A DNA stretch of 22,939 nt from VGBK01 sp964354255 (GTDB lineage: Bacteria; Actinomycetota; Acidimicrobiia; Spongiisociales; UBA11373). Position 1 is the first letter of the stretch. Each line of letters opens with the position of its first letter. This document shows positions 1-6,882 of this stretch, piece by piece. Position numbers and translations under genes: made by a program. Location: assembly GCA_964354255.1 (NCBI GenBank), contig CAYGYX010000034.1, positions 1 to 22,939 of the forward strand, written 5' to 3'. The notes under the pieces were generated by a model. That model did not search any database. It was not told where the DNA came from and saw nothing but the letters and a program-made list of their open reading frames with translations.

Positions 1-1
1 G

Positions 2-1336
2 ATCGGCCTGCTGGCCCTCACACTCCTGGCGGCGGCGTGCACCGGCGGCGACGACGAGGGCGAGACGACCATGGCCGGGTTGTACCCGGGCGAAACGGTC
101 ACGACGGCGGCTGCCGCCACGACCACCATGCCCGACTACCCGGGGGGACTGCCGGCGACCGGGGAAGACGGTGTTGAGGGCACCGACAGCGATGGCTCCG
201 GCAACTCCAACACCGACGCCCAGGCCATCATCGCCGTCCTCCAGACGGGCCGTTTGATCGTCTACACCGCCAACCTGGTCGTCGAGGTGGATGACGTCAT
301 CGCCGCGGGCGAGCAGGCGCTGGCGGCGGTGGCCGGCCTGGGCGGGGCGCTGTACGGCCAGGAGACCACCACCGGCCCGGAGGCCCGCTCGGTGCTGACC
401 ATCAAGGTGCCGCCGGAGAACTTCTCCGAGGCCCTGGGCCGGCTGGCGGGGATCGGCCGGCTGGTCAGCCAGTCTGTGTTCACCGACGACGTCACCGAGC
501 GGGTGGTGGACCTGGAGAGCCAGATCACCACCTCCGCGGCCAGCGTGGTGCGCCTGCGCGCCCTGCTGGCAGCGGCGACGGACATGGAGGACATCGCCAG
601 CCTGGAGCGGGAGCTGCTGCAGCGGGAGACCGACCTGGAGCTGCTGCGGGGCCAGTTGCGCACCGTGGAGGACCAGGTCGCCCTGGCCACCATCGTGCTG
701 TCGCTGTCCGAGCCGTACCCGGAGCCTGCGGTGGACCTGGTGGGCACGGTCTACTTCGGCCACGACGAGGGGGCCGGCTGCCCGGGGAGCGTGGAGCTCG
801 ATATCAAAGAAGGCGAGCTCCTCACGTTCTGTTACGAGGTCCGTAACACGGGGGACACCCCGCTGGGCGACATCGAGGTGTACGACTCCGGGCTCGACGC
901 CCAATCCGACGACCTGATCCGGGTCGAGGGCGACCTCGACGCCCCCTTGGCGCCGGGCGGGCACTTGATACTGGCCTTCGAAGCCGAGGCCGACCCGCAC
1001 CAGTGGACCGATCCCTGGGTGCAGGCGACCGCCCTCGACGAGAATGGGAACCCGCTGTGGCTCACCGAGGTCACCAACCTGGAGCGCGCCGAGGTGCAGG
1101 TGGCCGCGGATGACTCCCTCCCCGGCTTCGTCGATGTGCTGAAGGGGGCGTGGCACGGGCTGCAGAAGCTGGGCGGGGTCATCGTGGTCGTGGGAGCCGC
1201 GGTGCTGCCCTTCCTGTGGGTCCCGGCCCTGGCGCTGCTCGTCTGGTGGTGGCTGCGCCGGCGCCGCCCGGCCACCGCCGGCGGGCCGGCTGCCGCGCCG
1301 CCGGCGCCGCCCGTCGATGAGCCTACGGACACTTAG
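2..1336 (+). CDS. DUF4349-type lipoprotein, 5' end outside window
   Basis: The open frame already runs at base 2 and reads through an L-A-A-A-C lipobox (Cys near base 38), so the true start lies upstream and the product is a membrane-anchored lipoprotein. After a Thr/Gly-rich linker comes a DUF4349-like domain (about bases 240-715): a beta-alpha part beginning R-L-I-V-Y-T, then V-V-D-L-E-S-Q-I and a long Leu/Glu-rich helix likely to form a coiled coil. A further segment of about 130 residues (about bases 720-1110) has the pattern of an Ig-like beta-sandwich (R-N-T-G-D-T-P-L). A C-terminal transmembrane segment (about bases 1177-1257) ends in a run of arginines and a Pro/Ala-rich tail. DUF4349 proteins are cell-envelope proteins of unknown function. 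The extra beta domain is not part of the usual DUF4349 layout as I know it. Confidence 0.8.
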   Translation: MGLLALTLLAAACTGGDDEGETTMAGLYPGETVTTAAAATTTMPDYPGGLPATGEDGVEGTDSDGSGNSNTDAQAIIAVLQTGRLIVYTANLVVEVDDVIAAGEQALAAVAGLGGALYGQETTTGPEARSVLTIKVPPENFSEALGRLAGIGRLVSQSVFTDDVTERVVDLESQITTSAASVVRLRALLAAATDMEDIASLERELLQRETDLELLRGQLRTVEDQVALATIVLSLSEPYPEPAVDLVGTVYFGHDEGAGCPGSVELDIKEGELLTFCYEVRNTGDTPLGDIEVYDSGLDAQSDDLIRVEGDLDAPLAPGGHLILAFEAEADPHQWTDPWVQATALDENGNPLWLTEVTNLERAEVQVAADDSLPGFVDVLKGAWHGLQKLGGVIVVVGAAVLPFLWVPALALLVWWWLRRRRPATAGGPAAAPPAPPVDEPTDT

Positions 1337-1349
1337 GAGAAGTGAATCG

Positions 1350-1383
1350 CGCAGGGTGCCGGGCAGCGGCCCGGCACCCTGCG
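1350..1383. terminator. Bidirectional hairpin terminator
   Basis: A perfect 15-bp stem (1350-1364 with 1369-1383) encloses a 4-nt AGCG loop. It sits 13 nt after the plus-strand stop at 1336 and 3 nt before the minus-strand stop at 1387, exactly between convergent genes. There is no clear T-tract, which is common for high-GC actinobacterial terminators. Confidence 0.7.
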
Positions 1384-1386
1384 GCG

Positions 1387-1737
1387 TCAGGAGGCTCCGT
1401 GGTCGCGGTCGCGCCGCTCCTGGGCTTGCTCGCGATCGCGCTGGCGTCGTTGCTCGGCTTCCTCGCGATCGCGCTTGCGCCGCTCCTCGGCTTCCTCGCG
1501 ATCGCGCTGGCGCCGTTGCTCGACTCCCTCGCGATCGCGCTTGCGCTGTTGGTCGGCTTCTTCGCGTGCCAGCGTGCGGTTCCGATCCGCCTCTTCTCGC
1601 TCACGATGTCGCTGCTCCTCGGCCGCCTCGTGGTCGAGGAGGCGCTGGCGTTCGGCGTCCTCGCCCTCCCGCTTCCGCAGTGCCTCGTGATCCGTGACGC
1701 CGGGGTTGTCTGAGTTCACGGTGAAGAGGGTAGCCAC
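1387..1737 (-). CDS. Hendecad-repeat charged coiled-coil protein
   Basis: The protein is almost entirely Glu/Arg/Asp/Gln-rich and consists of about eight consecutive 11-residue units of the form A-E-x-R-R-x-R-D-R-E-E, mirrored in the DNA as a 33-bp repeat with a TCGCGATCGCG core. Eleven-residue periodicity is the hallmark of hendecad (near-straight or right-handed) coiled coils, so a long rod-like helix is expected. The start is uncertain: I use GTG at 1737, preceded by an AGGGAG stretch on the minus strand; GTG at 1719 is an alternative. The frame also stays open upstream into the assembly gap, but there it reads through a dispersed palindromic repeat whose translation (L-T-P-T-L-S-R) is typical of non-coding repeats. 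I recognise no function. It may be part of one gene with the membrane protein on the far side of the gap. Confidence 0.55.
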   Translation of the reverse strand: MATLFTVNSDNPGVTDHEALRKREGEDAERQRLLDHEAAEEQRHREREEADRNRTLAREEADQQRKRDREGVEQRRQRDREEAEERRKRDREEAEQRRQRDREQAQERRDRDHGAS

Positions 1738-1740
1738 ATA

Positions 1741-1782
1741 CTCCCTGTCCCGGCTTTGCCGGGAGAGCGTTGGGGTGAGGGC
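1741..1782. repeat. Dispersed palindromic (REP-like) intergenic element, cut by gap
   Basis: A 7-bp inverted repeat (1748-1754 with 1758-1764, loop TTT) is followed by GAGCGTTGGGGTGAGGG, running into the N run. On the other strand this reads CCCTCACCCCAACGCTCTCCC, a pattern I know as a common dispersed intergenic repeat in diverse bacterial genomes. A multicopy element here would explain why the assembly breaks at 1783. Confidence 0.5.
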
Positions 1783-1882
1783 NNNNNNNNNNNNNNNNNN
1801 NNNNNNNNNNNNNNNNNNNNNNNNNNNNNNNNNNNNNNNNNNNNNNNNNNNNNNNNNNNNNNNNNNNNNNNNNNNNNNNNNN
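1783..1882. other. Assembly gap (100 N)
   Basis: Exactly 100 N, the conventional placeholder for a gap of unknown length. Reading-frame continuity across it is therefore meaningless. Confidence 0.98.
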
Positions 1883-2142
1883 CGCTTGCGGTGGTGCTTG
1901 ATCGGCTGGGTGGGGCGGCTCCGGGCCTTTCGCCTCTGGGTAGCCGAGCGGCGGGGGAGGAAGGCGACCACCAGCCCGGCCACCACCACGACGGCACCGA
2001 CCGCGGTCCCGATGATCTGCCACTTGCCGAACATCTCGGCCCAGCCCCCGCTGGAGATGCCAATCACGTCGGCGGCGGCGGCCACGAACACCAGGATGGC
2101 CCCGATGGCGGCGACGGCCAGGCCCACGACTCGTCTCGACAT
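1883..2142 (-). CDS. Small two-TM membrane protein, 3' end lost in gap
   Basis: About 86 residues are visible. Two hydrophobic helices (about residues 4-27 and 42-66) are joined by a short Gly/Trp/Met-containing loop and followed by a strongly basic tail (R-R-S-A-T-Q-R-R-K) that enters the assembly gap, so the C-terminus is unknown. I chose ATG at 2142 because GGAGAGG lies 6 nt upstream on the minus strand; the ATG two codons earlier (2148) would abut this ribosome site directly. The topology suggests a helical hairpin with a cytoplasmic basic tail. No family recognised. Confidence 0.55.
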
Positions 2143-2148
2143 GTGCAT

Positions 2149-2493
2149 CCTCTCCGGGCGGCTCCCGCCCGACCCTAGCGGGGGTGTGCTGCGGGCGCCA
2201 GACGGGGAAGGCTGCCCCCTCTACTCGGGCCTCCGGCCCTCGCATCCCCCCGCACCCGCGGGGGAGACGATGAAGCCCCCTCCGCGGCACGCCTGCGGCG
2301 TGCCGCGCCCACCCCGGTCGTGACACTGCCGCGGGAGAGGCAGGACCTGGCTCCGGGCGGCGAGAGGTGACGGGTGTCTCTCCCCCGCGCCAGCGGGGGC
2401 TCACCAAGGCCCCCCTCTTCGCCCCAGCCCTGCGGGCTCTCGCAAGACCTGCCTCTGCCGGGCCTCCTCACCCCCCGCTAACCTCCTCTCGGC
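2149..2493. other. Non-coding, hairpin-rich intergenic region
   Basis: No convincing gene is seen in these 345 bases. The region holds several G/C hairpins: 2155-2171 (7-bp arms), 2283-2307 (perfect 11-bp arms, loop TGC) and 2382-2399 (7-bp arms). Two stretches, about 2245-2306 and 2382-2440, share one plan: a CCCCCGC/GCGGGGG hairpin, then an AAG-C-rich CCCCCTC motif, then a CCTGCGG-centred hairpin. They look like two copies of a degenerate intergenic palindromic element. Confidence 0.5.
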
Positions 2494-2883
2494 ATGCCGC
2501 GGCGAATCCTCATCGCCAAGCCCGGCCTGGATGGGCACGATCGCGGGGCCAAGGTCATCGCCCGGGCGCTGCGCGACGCCGGGTGCGAGGTGATCTACTC
2601 CGGCCTCTTCCAGACCCCCGAGCAGATCGTGGAGACCGCCCTCCAGGAGGACGTGGGCGGCATTGGCCTCTCGCTGCTCTCCGGCTCCCACCTGACCCTC
2701 TTCCCCCGGGTGGTGGAGATCCTGCGGGAGCGGGACGCCGGGGACATCGTGGTCTTCGGCGGCGGCATCGTCCCTGAGGTCGACATCGCCGTCCTCAAAC
2801 AGAAGGGCCTGGCCGAGATCTTCACTCCGGGCGCGTCGCTCCCCGACATCGTCCGCTGGGTGGAAGAGCACATCCCGGAGTAG
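2494..2883 (+). CDS. mcmA2: Methylmalonyl-CoA mutase, B12-binding small subunit
   Basis: At 129 aa this is a stand-alone cobalamin-binding domain of the kind found at the C-terminus of acyl-CoA mutases. It has the base-off/His-on signature D13-G-H15-D-R-G18, where H15 is the lower axial cobalt ligand, then S60-x-L62 and the GGG loop (G89-G91) of the Rossmann-like fold. In two-subunit mutases this chain carries adenosylcobalamin while a separate TIM-barrel chain binds the acyl-CoA; together they interconvert methylmalonyl-CoA and succinyl-CoA. No large subunit is present in the window. The gene ends 4 nt before sucC, so the next step is co-encoded. No Shine-Dalgarno sequence precedes the ATG; a TAACCT (-10-like) at 2479-2484 would give a very short leader. 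It could also serve a related mutase such as isobutyryl- or ethylmalonyl-CoA mutase. Confidence 0.88.
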   Translation: MPRRILIAKPGLDGHDRGAKVIARALRDAGCEVIYSGLFQTPEQIVETALQEDVGGIGLSLLSGSHLTLFPRVVEILRERDAGDIVVFGGGIVPEVDIAVLKQKGLAEIFTPGASLPDIVRWVEEHIPE

Positions 2884-2887
2884 GTGG

Positions 2888-4033
2888 GTGGATCTCCTCG
2901 AGTTCCAGGGCAAGTCGCTGCTGGCCCGTGTCGGGGTGCCGGTGCCGGAGGGGCGGGTGGCCCGCACTCCGGCAGAGGCGGCCCGGGCGGCTGCCGAGCT
3001 GGGCGGCCGGGTGGTGGTGAAGGCCCAGGTGCAGGTGGGAGGCCGGGGCAGGGCGGGGGGCATCAGGGCGGCCGGGTCGCCCGCCGAGGCGGCGGCGGCG
3101 GCGGCGGCCATCCTGGGCATGGACATCAGGGGCCACCGGGTGGGCCTGGTGTGGGTGGAGCGGGCAGTGGAGATCGCCGCCGAGTACTACGCCTCCTTCA
3201 CCCTGGACCGGGGGGTGGGCAAGCACCTAGCGATGGTGAGCGCCCGGGGGGGCATGGACATCGAGGCGGTGGCCGCCGAGGACCCGGGGGCGGTGGTGCG
3301 CCGTCATGTCGACCCGGTGGTGGGCCTGGCCAACTGGCAAGCGGCCGACCTGGTGTACCGGGCGGGCCTGGACCGGGGGGCCGTTCCCCGGGCGACCGAA
3401 GCCCTGCGGCTGCTGTATCGGGCGTTCGTCGACCTGGACTGCGACCTGGTGGAAGTCAACCCGCTGGTGCTCACCGGCGGCGGGGAGATCGTGGCTCTGG
3501 ACGCCAAGGTCACCCTGGACACCAACGCCTTCTTCCGTCATCCCGAGTTCGAGCGGTTCCGGGACGACTTCGCCGAGGAGCCGCTGGAGCGCCTGGCCCG
3601 GGAGCGGGGCCTGGGCTTCATCAAGCTGGCCGGGTCGGTGGGGATCATCGGCAACGGGGCCGGCCTGGTGATGTCCACCTTGGATATGGTTTCCCTGGTG
3701 GGCGGGGCGGCGGCCGACTTCCTCGACGTTGGGGGCGGGGCGGCGGCGCAGACCATCGCCGACGCCCTGGACCTGCTCACCCGCGACCCGGCGGTGCGGG
3801 TGGTGCTGGTGAACATCTTCGGAGGGATCACCCGCTGCGACCTGGTGGCGCAGGGGATCGTGGAAGCCCTCGGCAGCCGGGATCTGCCCTGGCCGATCGT
3901 GGTGCGCCTCGACGGCACCAACGCCGGCGAGGGACGGGCCATCCTGGGCCGGGCGGCCTCCGAGCGGGTGGTGCCGGTGGCGACCATGCTCGCGGCGGCG
4001 GAGCGGGCGGTCGCGCTGGCGGGGGGGCGCTGA
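2888..4033 (+). CDS. sucC: Succinate--CoA ligase, beta subunit
   Basis: 381 aa, the normal length for SucC. The N-terminus D-L-L-E-F-Q-G-K-S-L-L and the ATP-grasp segment V-V-V-K-A-Q-V-Q-V-G-G-R-G-R (about residues 44-57) are diagnostic, as are E-V-N-P-L-V-L-T and A-L-D-A-K-V-T-L-D (Mg/ATP site) and the C-terminal V-N-I-F-G-G-I-T-R-C-D motif of the power-helix domain. With SucD it interconverts succinyl-CoA and succinate with ADP or GDP phosphorylation in the cytoplasm. It starts with GTG 4 nt after the mutase subunit and its stop overlaps the sucD start (TGATG), so the three genes form one translationally linked unit. Nucleotide specificity cannot be judged from sequence alone. Confidence 0.95.
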   Translation: MDLLEFQGKSLLARVGVPVPEGRVARTPAEAARAAAELGGRVVVKAQVQVGGRGRAGGIRAAGSPAEAAAAAAAILGMDIRGHRVGLVWVERAVEIAAEYYASFTLDRGVGKHLAMVSARGGMDIEAVAAEDPGAVVRRHVDPVVGLANWQAADLVYRAGLDRGAVPRATEALRLLYRAFVDLDCDLVEVNPLVLTGGGEIVALDAKVTLDTNAFFRHPEFERFRDDFAEEPLERLARERGLGFIKLAGSVGIIGNGAGLVMSTLDMVSLVGGAAADFLDVGGGAAAQTIADALDLLTRDPAVRVVLVNIFGGITRCDLVAQGIVEALGSRDLPWPIVVRLDGTNAGEGRAILGRAASERVVPVATMLAAAERAVALAGGR

Positions 4034-4905
4034 TGGCCGTCTACGTGGGTGAGACCACCCGCCTGCTGGTGCAGAACCTCACCGGCCGGGAGGGCTCCTT
4101 CCATGCCCGCCGCATGCGGGCCTACGGCACCCGGGTGGTGGCCGGGGTGAGCCCGGGCAGAGGGGGCTCCGACATGGAGGGGGTGCCGGTTTTCGACACG
4201 GTCGCCGAGGCGGTGGAGGCCACCGGGGCCAACACCGCCCTCGGTTTCGTGCCCGCCCCCTTCGCTCCCGACGCCATCCTGGAGGCGGCGGCCGCCCCGG
4301 GCATGCGCCTCATCGTGTGCATCACCGAGGGCATCCCCGCCCAGGACGAGGCGCGGGTGGTCAACTACCTGCGGCAGACCACCGGCCCGCCCCTCATCGG
4401 GCCCAACGGCCCGGGAGTGATCTCCCCGGGCCGAGCCAGCGTGGGCATCATGCCCCACGAGATCTGCCTGCCCGGCGAGGTGGGGGTGGTCTCCCGCTCC
4501 GGCACGCTCACCTACCAGACAATCCACGAGCTGGCCGTCCGGGGTATCGGCCAGTCCACCTGTGTGGGCATCGGGGGCGACCCGGTGCCGGGCAGCTCCT
4601 TCGTCGACGTGCTCGCCCGCTTCGAGGCCGACCCGGGGACCCGGGCGGTGGTGCTCATCGGGGAGATCGGCGGCGAGGCCGAGGAGCAGGCGGCCGCCTT
4701 CATCCAGGAGCACATGGCCAAGCCGGTAGTGGCCTACATCGCCGGGTTCACCGCCCCGCCGGGGCGCAAGATGGGCCACGCCGGGGCGATCATCAGCGGC
4801 ACCTCCGGCACCGCCGCGGCCAAGAAAGAGGCCCTGGAGGCGGCCGGGGTGACCGTGGTCACCTACCCCACCGAGATCGGCCAGGCGGTGGCAGGCCTCT
4901 TCTAG
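4033..4905 (+). CDS. sucD: Succinate--CoA ligase, alpha subunit
   Basis: 290 aa, standard SucD length. The N-terminal CoA-binding Rossmann domain contains the early G-R-E-G-S-F-H-A segment and V-A-G-V-S-P-G-R-G-G; the catalytic domain carries G-P-N-G-P-G-V-I and the active-site motif G-R-K-M-G-H-A-G-A-I, whose His (residue 249) is the phosphorylated catalytic histidine. It forms the heterodimer with the SucC encoded immediately upstream. The ATG overlaps the sucC TGA by one base. The upstream mutase subunit suggests that this pair serves propionate/methylmalonyl-CoA catabolism as well as, or instead of, the TCA cycle. Whether another sucCD exists in the genome cannot be seen here. Confidence 0.95.
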   Translation: MAVYVGETTRLLVQNLTGREGSFHARRMRAYGTRVVAGVSPGRGGSDMEGVPVFDTVAEAVEATGANTALGFVPAPFAPDAILEAAAAPGMRLIVCITEGIPAQDEARVVNYLRQTTGPPLIGPNGPGVISPGRASVGIMPHEICLPGEVGVVSRSGTLTYQTIHELAVRGIGQSTCVGIGGDPVPGSSFVDVLARFEADPGTRAVVLIGEIGGEAEEQAAAFIQEHMAKPVVAYIAGFTAPPGRKMGHAGAIISGTSGTAAAKKEALEAAGVTVVTYPTEIGQAVAGLF

Positions 4906-4922
4906 CGACTAGGTTGCCCTCG

Positions 4923-5585
4923 ATGAGCGACGGCGACCCCTTCCCCCGCCGGGCCCACTGGCCCACCGCCCAGCCGCTGGTGATCGGCCTGGGCGGTGGC
5001 TCGGGGTCGGGCAAGACGACCATCGCCCTCTCGATCGTGGAGGCCATCGGCCCCGACAACGTCACCCTCATCCAGCACGACGCCTACTACCACGATCAGA
5101 CCGGCCTGCCCATGGAGGAGCGAGTCAAGGTCAACTACGACCACCCCGGGTCCTTCGAGACGTCCCTGCTGGTGGACCACCTTGAGGAGCTGCGGGCGGG
5201 CCGGGCCGTGGAGCGGCCCATCTACGACTTCACCGTCTACAACCGCCTCCCCGACACGGTGCGGGTCGAGCCCAAGCCGGTGGTGATCGTCGAGGGGATC
5301 CTGGTCCTCTACGAGCCGGAGCTGCGCGAGCTGATGGACCTGAAGATCTACGTGGACACCGACCCCGACCTGCGCATCCTGCGTAGGCTGGAGCGCGACC
5401 TCAAGGAGCGGGACCGCTCCTTCGACTCGGTGCACGACCAGTACCTGGCCACGGTGCGCCCCATGCACCTGCAATTCGTGGAGCCGTCGAAGCGCTACGC
5501 CGACATCGTGATCCCCGAGGGCTACAACACCGGGGCGGTGGGCACGGTGATCTCGATGATCCGCGAGGTGCTGCGGCCGCGGTGA
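4923..5585 (+). CDS. udk: Uridine kinase
   Basis: 220 aa. Phosphorylates uridine and cytidine to UMP and CMP in pyrimidine salvage. The P-loop G24-GGSGSGKTT is intact, followed by the uridine kinase marks D-A-Y-Y-H-D, V-N-Y-D-H-P-x-S-F, P-I-Y-D-F-T-V-Y-N-R and V-I-V-E-G-I-L-V-L. The C-terminal segment R-P-M-H-L-Q-F-V-E-P-S-K-R-Y-A-D matches the family. The ATG at 4923 lies 17 nt after the sucD stop on the same strand, so it is probably cotranscribed with the sucCD unit although the functions are unrelated. A strong hairpin follows at 5691-5716. Confidence 0.95.
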   Translation: MSDGDPFPRRAHWPTAQPLVIGLGGGSGSGKTTIALSIVEAIGPDNVTLIQHDAYYHDQTGLPMEERVKVNYDHPGSFETSLLVDHLEELRAGRAVERPIYDFTVYNRLPDTVRVEPKPVVIVEGILVLYEPELRELMDLKIYVDTDPDLRILRRLERDLKERDRSFDSVHDQYLATVRPMHLQFVEPSKRYADIVIPEGYNTGAVGTVISMIREVLRPR

Positions 5586-5690
5586 GGGGAGGACGCATGG
5601 ACCGGAATCTGCCTGTCCCGCCACCGCGGGGGAGGCGCGGGCCGTGCTTTGCCTCTGCCGCGGCAGCGGCGAAGCAGCCCTCCCCTTCCT

Positions 5691-5716
5691 CCCCCTCCCA
5701 CCGTCGTGGGAGGGGG
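5691..5716 (+). terminator. Hairpin terminator after the sucCD-udk unit
   Basis: A perfect 11-bp stem (5691-5701 with 5706-5716) closes a CGTC loop. It lies about 105 nt after the udk stop and just upstream of the tandem repeats that lead into folD. A 12-bp palindrome (CTGCCGCGGCAG, 5655-5666) precedes it. There is no U-tract, so termination is inferred from position and stem strength. Confidence 0.5.
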
Positions 5717-5730
5717 GACGCGTCGGCGGA

Positions 5731-5830
5731 GCCCGGCGCGGAGGGGGCCGGCCCGGCGCGGAGGGGGCCGGCCCGGCGTGGAGGGGGCTGCCCAGGCGCG
5801 GGGAGGGCTACCCAAGAGCGGAGGGGGCGA
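5731..5830 (+). repeat. Five 20-bp tandem repeats with SD-like cores, ending at folD start
   Basis: Five head-to-tail 20-bp units occupy 5731-5750, 5751-5770, 5771-5790, 5791-5810 and 5811-5830. Units 1 and 2 are identical (GCCCGGCGCGGAGGGGGCCG), unit 3 differs at two sites and units 4-5 are more diverged. Every unit carries a GGAGGG or GGGAGGG core; that of the last unit (5820-5827) is the natural ribosome-binding site of folD, and the last base of the unit is the A of the ATG. Confidence 0.85.
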
Positions 5831-6687
5831 TGACCCCCCGTCTCCTCTCCGGCCGAGAGCCGGCGGCCGCTCTGGAGGCCGAAGTCGCCGAACGGGTGGC
5901 CGCCCTCGCCGCCGCCGGCAAGCAGGTTGGGCTGGCCACCATCCTGGTCGGTGAGGACCCGGCCTCGCAGGTGTACGTGCGGGGCAAGCACCGGGCCGCC
6001 GCCCGGGTGGGGATGCGCTCCTTCGACCACGTGCTGCCGGCCGGCACCCCGGCGGGTGACCTCGTCGGCCTCCTCGATCGCCTCAACGCCGACCCGGCGG
6101 TGGACGCCATCCTCCTGCAGATGCCGCTGCCGGGCCACCTCGACCCGGTGGCGCTCATCGAGCGCATCGACCCGGCCAAGGACGCCGACGGGCTGCACCC
6201 GGCCAACCTGGGGCGCCTGGTGCTGGGCCGCCCCGGCCTGCGTCCCGCCACCCCCGCCGGCATCCTGCGGTTGCTCGACTACTACCGCATCGAGACCCGG
6301 GGAGCCCTGGCGGTGGTGGTGGGGCGCTCCTTCCTGGTGGGTCGGCCCCTGGCGATCCTCCTCGGCTTGAAGGGACGCGACGCCACCGTGGCGCTGGCCC
6401 ACACCGCCACCCGCGACCTCCTCCATCTGACCCGGCGGGCGGACCTCCTGGTGGCGGCGGCCGGATGCCCCGGCCTCATCAGACGGGAGCACGTGCGCCC
6501 CGGGGCCACCGTCGTCGACGTGGGGGCCAACCAGACCGCGGGCGGCCTGGTCGGCGACGTGGACTTCCCCGCGGTGTCCGAGGTTGCCGGGGCGATCAGC
6601 CCGGTGCCGGGCGGGGTGGGGCCCATGACCATCGCCGGCCTGCTGGAGAACGCGGTGGCGGCTGCGGAGCGGCGCGGGGGTCGGTGA
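5830..6687 (+). CDS. folD: Methylenetetrahydrofolate dehydrogenase / cyclohydrolase
   Basis: 285 aa, typical FolD. It converts 5,10-methylene-THF through methenyl-THF to 10-formyl-THF with NADP(H). The active site Y49-V-R-G-K53 (catalytic Lys), the Q-M-P-L-P-G-H-L motif, the P-A-T-P-A-G-I motif, the dinucleotide-binding V-V-V-G-R-S-x-L-V-G-R-P and the C-terminal S-P-V-P-G-G-V-G-P-M-T-I-A signature are all present. The ATG at 5830 directly follows the last 20-bp repeat, whose GGAGGGGG core provides the ribosome site; the frame is open further upstream, but that part only translates the repeats. The next gene is convergent, with a hairpin at 6833-6857 in between. Confidence 0.95.
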   Translation: MTPRLLSGREPAAALEAEVAERVAALAAAGKQVGLATILVGEDPASQVYVRGKHRAAARVGMRSFDHVLPAGTPAGDLVGLLDRLNADPAVDAILLQMPLPGHLDPVALIERIDPAKDADGLHPANLGRLVLGRPGLRPATPAGILRLLDYYRIETRGALAVVVGRSFLVGRPLAILLGLKGRDATVALAHTATRDLLHLTRRADLLVAAAGCPGLIRREHVRPGATVVDVGANQTAGGLVGDVDFPAVSEVAGAISPVPGGVGPMTIAGLLENAVAAAERRGGR

Positions 6688-6832
6688 CCGCGGCCCGGTC
6701 GGGCTGGCCTCGGTGGGGGTCCCGGTCGAGGAGAGGAACTCGGGCGAGCGGTCGTGCCGGACCCCTCAGGTTTGGCGACGCCGCGGTCGCTGAGGCAGCG
6801 CCCCCGGGCGACGGCGGGGCACGCGACGCGCC

Positions 6833-6857
6833 GGGGCCCGCCGAGGTGGCGGGCCCC
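6833..6857. terminator. Hairpin terminator between convergent genes
   Basis: A perfect 10-bp stem (6833-6842 with 6848-6857) with a GAGGT loop lies between the folD stop (6687) and the minus-strand stop (6883). It can serve both strands. The rest of 6688-6882 shows no gene. Confidence 0.55.
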
Positions 6858-6882
6858 GAGCTGGTCGGTTGCCTTGGCCGTG

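Noticed and set aside
1428..1570. Regularly spaced CGATCG palindromes as a CRISPR-like or HIP1-like array
   Set aside because: The 33-bp period is explained by the 11-residue coding repeat, with no unique spacers between units.
1387..2148. One 253-aa fusion of the membrane protein and the hendecad protein
   Set aside because: The join crosses 100 N of arbitrary length and a translated palindromic repeat. It is kept only as an alternative.
3538..4779. Long minus-strand open frame opposite sucC/sucD
   Set aside because: Shadow frame; sucC and sucD are intact and full length on the other strand.
5644..5829. N-terminal extension of FolD by about 60 residues
   Set aside because: The extension only translates the hairpin and the 20-bp repeats. 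FolD begins normally at 5830 and has standard length from there.
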